Positions 37,816-46,700 of a stretch of DNA of 64,000 bases are shown in pieces. The DNA comes from Promethearchaeota archaeon (lineage in GTDB: Archaea; Asgardarchaeota; Lokiarchaeia; Sigyniarchaeales; SOKP01): assembly GCA_019058295.1 (NCBI GenBank), contig JAHPZI010000006.1, positions 62,001 through 126,000 on the forward strand, written 5' to 3'. Both the position numbers and the translations under genes were made by a program. Every line of letters starts with the position of its first letter. The stretch's first letter is position 1. Under the pieces are notes generated by a model. It worked only from the letters and a program-made list of their open reading frames with translations. It did no database searches and was not told where the DNA came from.

Positions 37816-38427
37816 CTAATAATTTAATATTCTAGATACATCTTCTTCAAATCTAATATGATTTTCCGTTTCTTTTTCTAACATTTTCAAACAATCAATT
37901 AAATCTTTTATAGTATCAATATACTCCAGAGGAGTATTGGATAATAATGAATTTTTATAAGATTCTAGAAAATTTAGATCAATCCAATAAGTCGGACAAA
38001 TTTTCCATTGAAGAGCAGCATTTATTTTATCAAATGTCTCAGAATTTATCATATCGAGACCAAATAATTGAAATATCTCGAAAATTTGTCCAAATGTAAA
38101 AAAAATCTGCTTTTTTGTTTTTTTTGAATCTAAAAGAATATTTTCTATAAATTTATCGAAAATTTGAGGTAATATTTCTTTAAAGCCAAAATAAATTTTC
38201 TTTAAAGCCAATATTATTTTATTTAATATTTCATAAAGGAAATTAAAAAATCGTACAATAAAACTTTCACTCTCTTCAATAGCAAGGGTTGGAGCTGTGG
38301 TAATTTCTGTGCTTTCATATTTTTCAATATCCTCGAATTCTTCGAAATTTCTATAAGCATTAAATAAACTTTCTGATAAATTTTTGATAATATCTTCATT
38401 ATATAACGCAGATTGAACTTCAGTCAT
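37816..38427 (-). CDS. Hypothetical helical protein with amphipathic/hydrophobic stretch (cassette gene 2)
   Basis: About 203 residues. The ATG at 38427 overlaps the stop of the preceding gene in an ATGACTGA arrangement, typical of translational coupling; a GTG at 38439 in the same frame is the alternative start. The middle contains a hydrophobic/aromatic stretch (VRFFNFLYEILNKIILALKK) that may be a membrane or amphipathic helix, followed by helical segments and a helical C-terminus with NHIRFEEDV. No catalytic motif is apparent. Its tight coupling to the TIGR04255-like gene suggests that the two act together. Confidence 0.6.
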   Translation of the reverse strand: MTEVQSALYNEDIIKNLSESLFNAYRNFEEFEDIEKYESTEITTAPTLAIEESESFIVRFFNFLYEILNKIILALKKIYFGFKEILPQIFDKFIENILLDSKKTKKQIFFTFGQIFEIFQLFGLDMINSETFDKINAALQWKICPTYWIDLNFLESYKNSLLSNTPLEYIDTIKDLIDCLKMLEKETENHIRFEEDVSRILNY

Positions 38428-39154
38428 TTTTTTTAACACCTAAAGTTTGCCTTAAATTTTCACTCATTATATTGAAGAAATAATCAATAATGGTATCATG
38501 AACATAATTTAAATCATCAATTAAGATCTGTTCATCATCAATTGAGAATTCTTTCTGCTTTAAATAAATACTTTCTAATCGAAATAGAAAAGATTCAATT
38601 TCTTTTATTGGTATTCCACGTAATCTAATTATAAATGTATCATTTTCCAGAGTATTTATTTTAATACCGGTATGAAAATCATTAAAGTCAATGCTCCACT
38701 TTTCTGGTTTATTAATAGACAAATTAAAATAATTGCCTAGATCAAAATTCTTTTTTGGAAAAGTAAATTCATCAATATATTCCATTCTAAATTGCTCAAT
38801 TTTATCTATTTCTAGGATCTTGCATGAATTTAATACCAATTTGACTATTTCCCCTTTTATTTCATTCCAATGCGTATATTCCGTGAAAATAAATATTAGA
38901 CCATCTGAAAAAAACTGAATTTGTCCACTTTTTTCTTTATTTAAAAATCTAATAGGTCCTATTTGAATTGGGACTTTTGCCTTTATTTTAACATCATAAG
39001 GATATTCTATAATATCTAAACTAGGAGCATTAGGATAATCTTTTTTAAGAAGCTCTTCAACTTTGGACATCATTTCAAATGATATTTTCTCAGGCTTTTT
39101 AAATTTAAAATCTATCCTAAAAGTTTTAAGAGGTGGCTTTTCTATTGTTAGCAT
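38420..39154 (-). CDS. TIGR04255-like protein (cassette gene 1)
   Basis: A 244-residue protein with the layout of the sporadically distributed TIGR04255 family. It has an N-terminal segment on parallel Pro-containing strands (PPLKTFRIDFKFK), a GQIQFFSDGLIFIFTEYTHW segment (the family's usual 'QF..d.l.vn....Y..W' region), IEQFRMEYIDEFTFP followed by DLGNYF, and a C-terminal helix VHDTIIDYFFNIMSENLRQTLG. Family function is not established; members occur in variable, often defence-associated loci. It leads a three-gene set on one strand (38420-39154, 37816-38427, 37165-37800). Confidence 0.65.
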   Translation of the reverse strand: MLTIEKPPLKTFRIDFKFKKPEKISFEMMSKVEELLKKDYPNAPSLDIIEYPYDVKIKAKVPIQIGPIRFLNKEKSGQIQFFSDGLIFIFTEYTHWNEIKGEIVKLVLNSCKILEIDKIEQFRMEYIDEFTFPKKNFDLGNYFNLSINKPEKWSIDFNDFHTGIKINTLENDTFIIRLRGIPIKEIESFLFRLESIYLKQKEFSIDDEQILIDDLNYVHDTIIDYFFNIMSENLRQTLGVKKND

Positions 39155-39332
39155 TGTTTTTTTCTAATATTATTTATGAATATATTGTCATTTACCAATA
39201 AATTTTTTATGTTTATAAAATCCTTGAAAAAGAAACTAAAAAACGCCAAGAGAGAACTAATATTAGAAAGTTGAAATAGAATGTAAGGGAGAAGGGATAA
39301 AAGAGAATCCAATAATTATTGAATCCGTATCA

Positions 39333-39470
39333 CTAATAGGTTTTTCTTTTGTTCGATTTTTCATCTCTCCTTGATTTACTTGATTGAAGGAAATGATTAA
39401 TAAGGTAAATAATAGCGGAAACAAATCCAATAATTGCTGTTGCTAGATTAATCAAATCTGAGATATTCAT
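39333..39470 (-). CDS. Small single-helix membrane peptide (45 residues)
   Basis: An ATG-initiated 45-codon frame in the 450-base gap between the cassette and the next gene. It reads M-N-I-S-D, then one hydrophobic helix (LINLATAIIGFVSAIIYLIN), then a basic tail rich in Lys/Arg (SSKSRRDEK, KRK). This organisation (one membrane helix, positive tail) is seen in small toxin, holin-like and regulatory peptides. No homology is claimed. Support is limited to composition and location in an accessory block. Confidence 0.4.
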   Translation of the reverse strand: MNISDLINLATAIIGFVSAIIYLINHFLQSSKSRRDEKSNKRKTY

Positions 39471-39607
39471 TTTACTTTTTTATGAAAATAATATTTTTAT
39501 TTTGTTAATACTTAAATAGAAAGATTGACTTATTTTATTTATGGTGACTAGAATGGTCAACATTGACTATTTAATATTAAAACATAATCAATAATAACTT
39601 TAAGAAA

Positions 39608-40639
39608 ATGATTAATAAAGCAAATATCTATAGCATTTCTCTTATCATAGAGTATCTGTGGTATAATCCTCGTCGTAAAATGGAGGATTTAATTAAAAAT
39701 AAAGTAAGAAGTAAGAATACTTTAAAACGCTATTTATATGGTCAGAGATATGGATATAGTGACGACGAAAGCTTAATAGATAATGGAATTTTAATTGCTC
39801 ATTCTACAACAAAGAAAAAAAGTAGAAAAACTGGTAAAATAAAATCTTACCCTGATGAATTTGAAGTTAATCAAGATTGGTTAATTTCGAATATTAATAA
39901 ATTTCCTAATATAAAAAAAGTAATCCGTTTTGGTAATGAGGATTTTGGATATGAATTCTATACTGTTGATGAAGCACGAAAAAAAATCGAAGAAGATAAG
40001 GGATATAGAGAAATGGATGCAATTTATCAAATTTATGAGAGTATCTTTGCAAATTCTATTTCTCATGAAATAAAACAAAATCCCAATTCAAAGTCATTTT
40101 ATTTCTCTGAAGAACAAAGAATTGCAAAAAGCTGGTTGATATATGGATTATTACTTATTTCTTTCGCATATAACCCAGATTTATGGAATTCATTAGAAAA
40201 AGTGGATGATTTTAATTTTGAAATGACAATTAAAATAGATATTCCAAAAGAATATCAAAATGATTTCTTTAATGCTTTTCAAAAAGTAAGGGATTTTTGC
40301 ATGAAAAAAAAACAGTTACCTTCTTCCTTAAAATTTCCCTTAGAAAAAAGTTTAGCACATATTCGTAGAATGAGTAAAGGACTTCTTATTAAAAATCCAC
40401 CAAAGACGTCAAAGGAGGATAAAAAAGAAATACCATTCCATAATGATCTTGATGTGTTTGAGGCTGTCGCATATATGCAACAAGGAACTTATGAGGAAAA
40501 TAAAAATAAGATTAATGCTGAAAATAAAAAGGATTTAAGAGAACTCATCGAACTTTTAAAAATATCAAAACCTTACTACCAAGGAAGCCAAGAATTAAAA
40601 TCGATTAATAAGCAATTGAAAAAAGTAAAAAAAAAATAA
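39608..40639 (+). CDS. Hypothetical protein, accessory block
   Basis: A 343-residue soluble protein on the plus strand, opposite to its neighbours. The first ~90 residues are basic with a helix-turn-helix-like start (IYSISLIIEYLWYNPRRKMEDLIKN-type, then KNTLKRYLYGQRYG). The middle is helical (EQRIAKSWLIYGLLLISFAY), and the C-terminus is Lys-rich (KQLKKVKKK). Function not recognised. It and the HEPN-like gene end convergently 65 bases apart. A DNA-binding role for the N-terminus is possible. Confidence 0.6.
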   Translation: MINKANIYSISLIIEYLWYNPRRKMEDLIKNKVRSKNTLKRYLYGQRYGYSDDESLIDNGILIAHSTTKKKSRKTGKIKSYPDEFEVNQDWLISNINKFPNIKKVIRFGNEDFGYEFYTVDEARKKIEEDKGYREMDAIYQIYESIFANSISHEIKQNPNSKSFYFSEEQRIAKSWLIYGLLLISFAYNPDLWNSLEKVDDFNFEMTIKIDIPKEYQNDFFNAFQKVRDFCMKKKQLPSSLKFPLEKSLAHIRRMSKGLLIKNPPKTSKEDKKEIPFHNDLDVFEAVAYMQQGTYEENKNKINAENKKDLRELIELLKISKPYYQGSQELKSINKQLKKVKKK

Positions 40640-40704
40640 TTTCTATCAAATTTTAACCAAAAATATAAAAGCTGTTATTTCTTAAATAATAGAGAAGGAA
40701 CTTA

Positions 40705-41310
40705 TTAGGGAAACATTTTAAAAAAATTTCTTAATCCAATAATCATAATCTTTACTTCCTCTTCAGAATAATTATTATAATTACCATGTGCTGCATCATT
40801 CCTTATGCCTAACCAAGCTGTCACTTGTTTCATCTGAGTTTTTGAGTAAACATTTTCCCCTTTCAAATCTGAATTCATCTGATCAGCTTTTTTAGGTTTT
40901 ACTCTCCCAGATGTCGTAATTTCTATATCAATGCCATTTTTTTCACATAGCTTTCTTAGATGTTCTTCTAAGGTACTTCCTGCTATAACAGCAGAAGCAT
41001 CTTTATATTTCTCATCTAAAAGATATTGTGCCATATCTAAATAATCAGAAAAAATATCTCCATGTATTAATTCTGATACTGTCTTAAGGTAATCTTGTTG
41101 CAAATCCTTATATAATGCAATTAAGGCTCCTTTAACAAATTTAAAGCGATTTACAATTAATTTATCACTTTCAAAATATTCTTCAATTCTTATATAATAT
41201 TCTGATTTTTTACCTGCAATCCTATCTATCACTGATAATGCTCTTGTAATACAAGTACTTAAAAATTCTCTACTTTTATTTACTGAACCAGCATATTGAC
41301 CATTCTTCAC
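40705..41310 (-). CDS. HEPN-like protein (putative RNase/nucleotide-binding), 5' end uncertain
   Basis: A 201-residue protein whose C-terminal half looks like a HEPN domain: DASAVIAGSTLEEHLRKLC, then TAWLGIRNDAAHGNY with the R-N-x3-H motif (about residues 170-175) that forms the active site in HEPN RNases, and a final helix. HEPN proteins act in toxin-antitoxin and anti-phage systems. The listed start is GTG at 41310, but the frame stays open without a canonical start back to 41382 and those codons look coding (YPIVEELNKV), so the true start may be non-canonical or lost. Confidence 0.65.
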   Translation of the reverse strand: MKNGQYAGSVNKSREFLSTCITRALSVIDRIAGKKSEYYIRIEEYFESDKLIVNRFKFVKGALIALYKDLQQDYLKTVSELIHGDIFSDYLDMAQYLLDEKYKDASAVIAGSTLEEHLRKLCEKNGIDIEITTSGRVKPKKADQMNSDLKGENVYSKTQMKQVTAWLGIRNDAAHGNYNNYSEEEVKIMIIGLRNFFKMFP

Positions 41311-41470
41311 ACTATTAATATCACTTAAAATTTCTTCAATTTGTTTAATAAAAACCTTATTTAATTCTTCTACTATTGGATATCACCTGAATTTTTATTA
41401 ATTAATATAAGCCATTCATATAATAAGTAATTTGATATGACAATTTATTATAAATAACAAAGAAAGAATT

Positions 41471-41593
41471 TTATAAGTTCCCACCCCCACTTACCCCCAT
41501 AATCACAACTAATTTATTTCTGGGAATAATTACATTAATATTCTTTAAATTGTTCTGCCTAGCCCCTTTAATTATAATGGGATTATCAGTCAT
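41471..41593 (-). pseudogene. uvrA: Decayed 5' fragment of uvrA downstream of uvrB
   Basis: Forty codons from ATG 41593 to a TAA ending at 41471. They match the start of the intact UvrA at 35653: after a shared IIIKGARQ, 19 of the next 26 residues are the same (for instance [17 protein letters not shown]). The Walker A motif is destroyed (GVSGGGN then stop instead of GVSGSGKS). It begins 67 bases downstream of the uvrB stop on the same strand, where uvrA would be expected in a uvrB-uvrA operon. The rest of the gene is missing here. Confidence 0.88.
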
Positions 41594-41660
41594 CTCTTAT
41601 CAATGATTATTGAATTAATCAAAAATGAAAAATTCTACGATTTTATTTTATAAGAATTCT

Positions 41661-43652
41661 TTAAATCTTTAATTTTAACTTAAGTTCTTTGATTCTATCC
41701 CTCAAATACGCAGCATCTTCAAATCTTAATTCTTTTGCTGCTAAAAACATTTTATTCTCAAGATATTGTATAATCATCTCATTATCACCTAATTCTTCCA
41801 TTTTATCCTCGATTGTTCTTTTCAACCTCTTGCTTTCTTTCTCCTTGAATTCTTTTTCTTCTGAAAGTGATTCTAAGATATTCTTTTTGACTGTTTGAGG
41901 TGTAATATTATTAACTTCATTATATGAGATTTGTTTAGCTCTCCTTCTGTTTGTCTCATCAATTGCAGCTTTCATCGCAGGAGATGTTTTATCAGCATAT
42001 AATATAGCCCTCCCGTTAATGTTTCTTGATGCCCTTCCTATAGTTTGGATTAATGAGCGAGTATCTCTCAAAAAGCCAAGTTTATCTGCATCGAGTATAG
42101 CCACTAATTGAACTTCTGGTAAATCAAGACCTTCACGTAGGAGATTTATACCTACAACGCTGTCGAAGGTTCCATCTCTTAGTTTTCTTAAAATTTCAAA
42201 CCTTTCTACAGTATCAACTTCGGAATGTAAGTATGCAATTTTAATTCCCAATTCTGCATAATATTCTGCAATATCTTCAGCCATTCTTTTAGTTAATGTA
42301 GTAATCAAAATCCTTCCTTTATTATTTATAACTTTGCGGAGTTCCCCTAGTAAATCATCTATTTGGTTTTCAGCTGACCTAACTTCAATCTGAGGATCGA
42401 CTAATCCAGTAGGGCGAATGATTTGTTCTGCCGAAATTCCACCACTTTTCTTTAATTCATAATCTCCTGGAGTAGCACTCATAAAAATAATATATTTAAT
42501 TTTGCTTTCCCATTCTTCAAAAGTTAATGGTCTATTATCGTAAGCGCTTGGAAGCCGCCACCCATATTCTATCAGATTTTTCTTACGTGCTTTGTCACCG
42601 CCTATCATACCACGGATTTGCGGAACCGTAACGTGAGATTCGTCTACTACAATCAAAAAATCTTGTGGGAAATAGTCAATCAAATTCATTGGGGGTTTTC
42701 CTGGAGGTCGCCCATCCAAATGTCTTGAATAATTTTCAATTCCCTTACAATAGCCCATCTCTCTCATCATTTCTAAATCAAATTTTACTCTCCTTTCAAT
42801 ACGTTGAGCTTCTGCGTACTTTTTTTCATTTTTAAAGAATGCAATCTGTTTCTTTAATTCCATTTTTATGGATTCTAATGCTTTTATTTTATTTTCTTCT
42901 GGAATAATAAAATGGGTAGCTGGAAAAATTCGACAATTGGGTAATTCTTTAAGAACTTGATTAGAAAGCGGATGGATTTCTTGAATTGATTCAATCTCGT
43001 CTCCAAATAACGATATTCTTATAGCTGTATCTAAGTATGCTGGAAAAATATCAACAATATCTCCTTTCACTCTAACAACGCCCCTTTTAAATTCAATGTT
43101 TTTTCGTTCGTAATTCATTTTGATTACGCGTTTCAATATATCAGATCTTTTAATAGTTTGTCCTACTTCTAAATCCAATGAAACAGCAACCCATTCATCA
43201 GGATTTCCAATTCCATAAATGCATGAAACGCTAGCGACTATTATTACGTCCTCTCTAGTTTTTATCGCATGGGTAGACGCCAATCTTAATTTTTCAATTT
43301 CCTCGTTTACGCTAAAATCTTTTTCAATATACAAACCAGTAATCGGCATATAAGCTTCAGGTTGATAATAATCATAATATGAGACGAAATAATGAACTGC
43401 ATTATGAGGAAAGAGTTCTTTAAGTTCATTATATAATTGTGCCGCTAAAGTTTTATTTGGAGCCATTACTAATGTAGGTTTCTGGACTTCTTGAATTATA
43501 TTAGCAATTGTAAAAGTCTTTCCTGTTCCGGTCGCACCTAATAATGTTTGAAAGCTTTTACCATTTTTAATATTTTTAACAAGATTTTTAATTGCTTGAG
43601 GTTGATCTCCTCGTGCCGTAAATTCAGACTCTATTTTGAATTTTTTACTCAT
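41661..43652 (-). CDS. uvrB: Excinuclease ABC subunit B (UvrB)
   Basis: A 663-residue UvrB, the helicase-fold subunit that verifies damage after loading by UvrA and positions UvrC. Walker A GATGTGKTFT is near residue 40, the beta-hairpin YYDYYQPEAY near 95, DESHV as motif II, helicase motifs TLTKRMAED and QTIGRASRN, and the C-terminal UVR domain (LENKMFLAAKELRFEDAAYLRD) that contacts UvrC. Full length and intact. It belongs with the intact uvrA at 32780-35653 functionally, though now separated by accessory genes. Confidence 0.97.
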   Translation of the reverse strand: MSKKFKIESEFTARGDQPQAIKNLVKNIKNGKSFQTLLGATGTGKTFTIANIIQEVQKPTLVMAPNKTLAAQLYNELKELFPHNAVHYFVSYYDYYQPEAYMPITGLYIEKDFSVNEEIEKLRLASTHAIKTREDVIIVASVSCIYGIGNPDEWVAVSLDLEVGQTIKRSDILKRVIKMNYERKNIEFKRGVVRVKGDIVDIFPAYLDTAIRISLFGDEIESIQEIHPLSNQVLKELPNCRIFPATHFIIPEENKIKALESIKMELKKQIAFFKNEKKYAEAQRIERRVKFDLEMMREMGYCKGIENYSRHLDGRPPGKPPMNLIDYFPQDFLIVVDESHVTVPQIRGMIGGDKARKKNLIEYGWRLPSAYDNRPLTFEEWESKIKYIIFMSATPGDYELKKSGGISAEQIIRPTGLVDPQIEVRSAENQIDDLLGELRKVINNKGRILITTLTKRMAEDIAEYYAELGIKIAYLHSEVDTVERFEILRKLRDGTFDSVVGINLLREGLDLPEVQLVAILDADKLGFLRDTRSLIQTIGRASRNINGRAILYADKTSPAMKAAIDETNRRRAKQISYNEVNNITPQTVKKNILESLSEEKEFKEKESKRLKRTIEDKMEELGDNEMIIQYLENKMFLAAKELRFEDAAYLRDRIKELKLKLKI

Positions 43653-43778
43653 ATGAATTAAATATTGTTTTAATGAAAAATTTAAGATTTAAATATATAT
43701 AAACGATTAGACTAAACTATTTTAATGAATAATGGCTTAAGATTTTTATGATGTTAAGTAAAAATTAATGTCTATAAT

Positions 43779-46700
43779 TTAATCTATATCTAAAATTTTT
43801 ATATCTTCGGCGCCTTCTTTCGTGCGAACTAAAACTTCTAATTCATGACTTGTAGTAAGTGTTGGAATTCCTAATTCAATTGATAATGTGTTATTAACAT
43901 ATGACATAGCAATCGTTAATGTAACTGAATCTAAGGGTTCTAGATCTAATGATTCTCCTACTCCTAAGCTGAAATCGTTGGGGTTGAAATAGGTGCCATT
44001 AATGTAAATTGAATCTACATTGAGATCTCGAGTGCCACCATTAGTGTTTGTTATTACCAAATCACCAGAGCCACTAAGATCTGCATCCGGTTCAGTTGAA
44101 CTTATTGTAATATTATAAAGATTACTATCAACTATTGCATTAAATGTATGAATTGTTGTTGCGGTAGTATTGGTTGTAATATTTACTCTAACTTCATTTG
44201 ATTTATTTATTTTTAAAGTATCAATATCAAAAGAGATTAATGCGCATTCTTGTACTTCTAAGGTGGCATCTCCATAGAGAAAGTTTACGTCATTAGCAAC
44301 TGAGATAGGTGTTGTATCATTAAGAGTCACATTAATTAAAGTGATAGGCTCATCTCCAGTATTTTTTATTAATATTCTTCCTGTTTCATTAGCAGCAATA
44401 TACGATGTTGTTAAACCATCAATTTTATCGATAATTGATATATTAGCCTCGTTCTTAATTGCATGAAATACACCGATATCTGAAGCTACTGGGTTATCTA
44501 ATTCATATCCTTTAGCCGCAATAGCAATAATTAATTCTTCATTTAAATTTATATCAGGTAATATTGATTGGATGTCTGAAGGTTCTATTACAATTGTGTT
44601 TTCATCGTTTGGGTTCAATATTAAATTGTGATTAATAGTATCAATATTTTCAGGATCAAGAGCATTTGCAATTGTTAAATCAAAAGTATTTCCATTCCTA
44701 ACAGAATCCGCTTTAGCAACATAAACTGAATCTAATCCCAAAACTTTACTTCCGCTATTTTTTACACGAATTTTAATGTTTCCATCAGTGTAGGCATAAG
44801 TATCTATGTTATTATAATCAATTGGTATGTGATATTTATAAGTATTTTTACTGTTTACTGCTAAAAGTTCAGGTGAAAGAGTTCTCTCATCATTAAGGAT
44901 CGAAAGTTGGTAGTTTTTAGTATTATATGACAACAGGGTTTCATCTTTTGCACCTTGTGAAGTATTTACTCCAACTAAATTACCTGTTATACCTGAAAGA
45001 AGAGGGTTAAATTCACCGGTAACATTTTCTATATAGGCTTTCGCTTTTTCTCCTGGCCTTAATACTGAGGATCCACTTATATAGCTTGTAGCATCATATG
45101 CATTTTGTTCACTATTAATATAAAATTTATTTAAATTAACAGGAGAAGTTCCAACATTTTCCACTTCAAGAAAAACATCAGCCAATTCGCCTTTTTGCTC
45201 AATCTTACTATTCTCTCGATTAATTTTTATTTCTCCTGGTTCAGCTTCAGAAACAAAGAAATTATCTGTGCTTTCATCAAAATTATATTTAGTTCCCTCT
45301 AACGCATCTGCTTCAGCTGAAACAGTTATATTCACTACATCATCCTCTTTATAAGGAATGTTCAAATCAACCCAAACTATATCTTCCTCATTTATATTCA
45401 ATATTTTATCATAATTTGATCGACCCATTGTAAAATTGTATTCTATATTGTTAATTTTTACATTTTTAATTGTTAAATCTCTCGTTCCTGTGTTTTTTAA
45501 ACTAAATGTAGAGCTCCCGATATCAAATACTTTAGGATCAATTATTGAAAAGCTAGAATCCAAGGCAGTATAGTCGACTTGAAATAATTTTACCATACCA
45601 TTTTGAGAGAAATATGCTGGTTTAAATACTTTAAAGTCATACTCCCCATTAGTAGGTATGTGATCTGCCCATTCATTTCCATTATCGTCTTCTCTCGCTT
45701 TAATATTGTACGATGGATTTCCGCCAATCTGAGAAGCGTAATACCATTTTAAATAGTCTGTATTAGGATTAACATTTGAAGGATTTGTAGGTTCCCCATA
45801 AAACATTAACTTAACTAATTGACTTTGAAACCAAGAATCTTCATATTTACCACTTGTTTCATTGATATAATCACTCTCAAGAAAAACGCTATCTTCAGCC
45901 CAATTATCTTCTTCCAATCCCTTTTTTTCATATTTTGCATAATTGTCGTTACAAATTCTCAACATCCATGGCCATTTACCCTCATCGCCTCCCATTCCAC
46001 TAATTAAAAATCCAAAATACACTAAGACATAATCCGCTTCTAATTCCCTAAGTATTTTAGCACTATATATTTCATTCGTTTGCATAAATGCCATTCCTGT
46101 CATTCCTATTCTAGAACCATCATGTGTATTGTTATCATTAACCGTAGTTACATTTCCAACGGGAGTGAGCCAATAACCATAATCCCACCAACTTACAACA
46201 ACATCGGTCCCAGCTAAATTATTTTTCATCCAAGTCAATGCATCTTCCCAATCATGAAATTGTCCTCCAGCTACCATTTGGCTATAAGATAATTGATTAA
46301 TAGAAATATCAGTTGCATGATAAACTTGAGCTATGCATAATATTCCAACCAAAGCATAGACCGCAAAAACTTCCGACCTCCCTACAGGTTTTCTTATTTG
46401 TCTTCTCCGTTTCCTGCTCACGCTAAGCTTTCTTTCTCCAACAAAACCCCCATAGATTTTCAAAACGTTTACTAACCCATAAGCACCCATTAATGATGCC
46501 GCAGGTGCAAATAATAAAATTATTCGAATCATACTTCCTGTAAAATAAAATAATGTCAATAAAAATATCATTAAAAATACATCCGCAAAATTTAACCTCT
46601 TAAAACAAAAAAATATTCCAAGAGGTAAAAGGAGCATTGGAATTAAAGTGTTATAATAAAAAATGGACCAAGCACTAGGCATATGTTCTGCAACTGAAGC

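Noticed and set aside
35814-41660. Complete mobile element (integrase, transposase, tRNA att site)
   Set aside because: No integrase, transposase or tRNA is visible; only the duplicated uvrA start hints at insertion.
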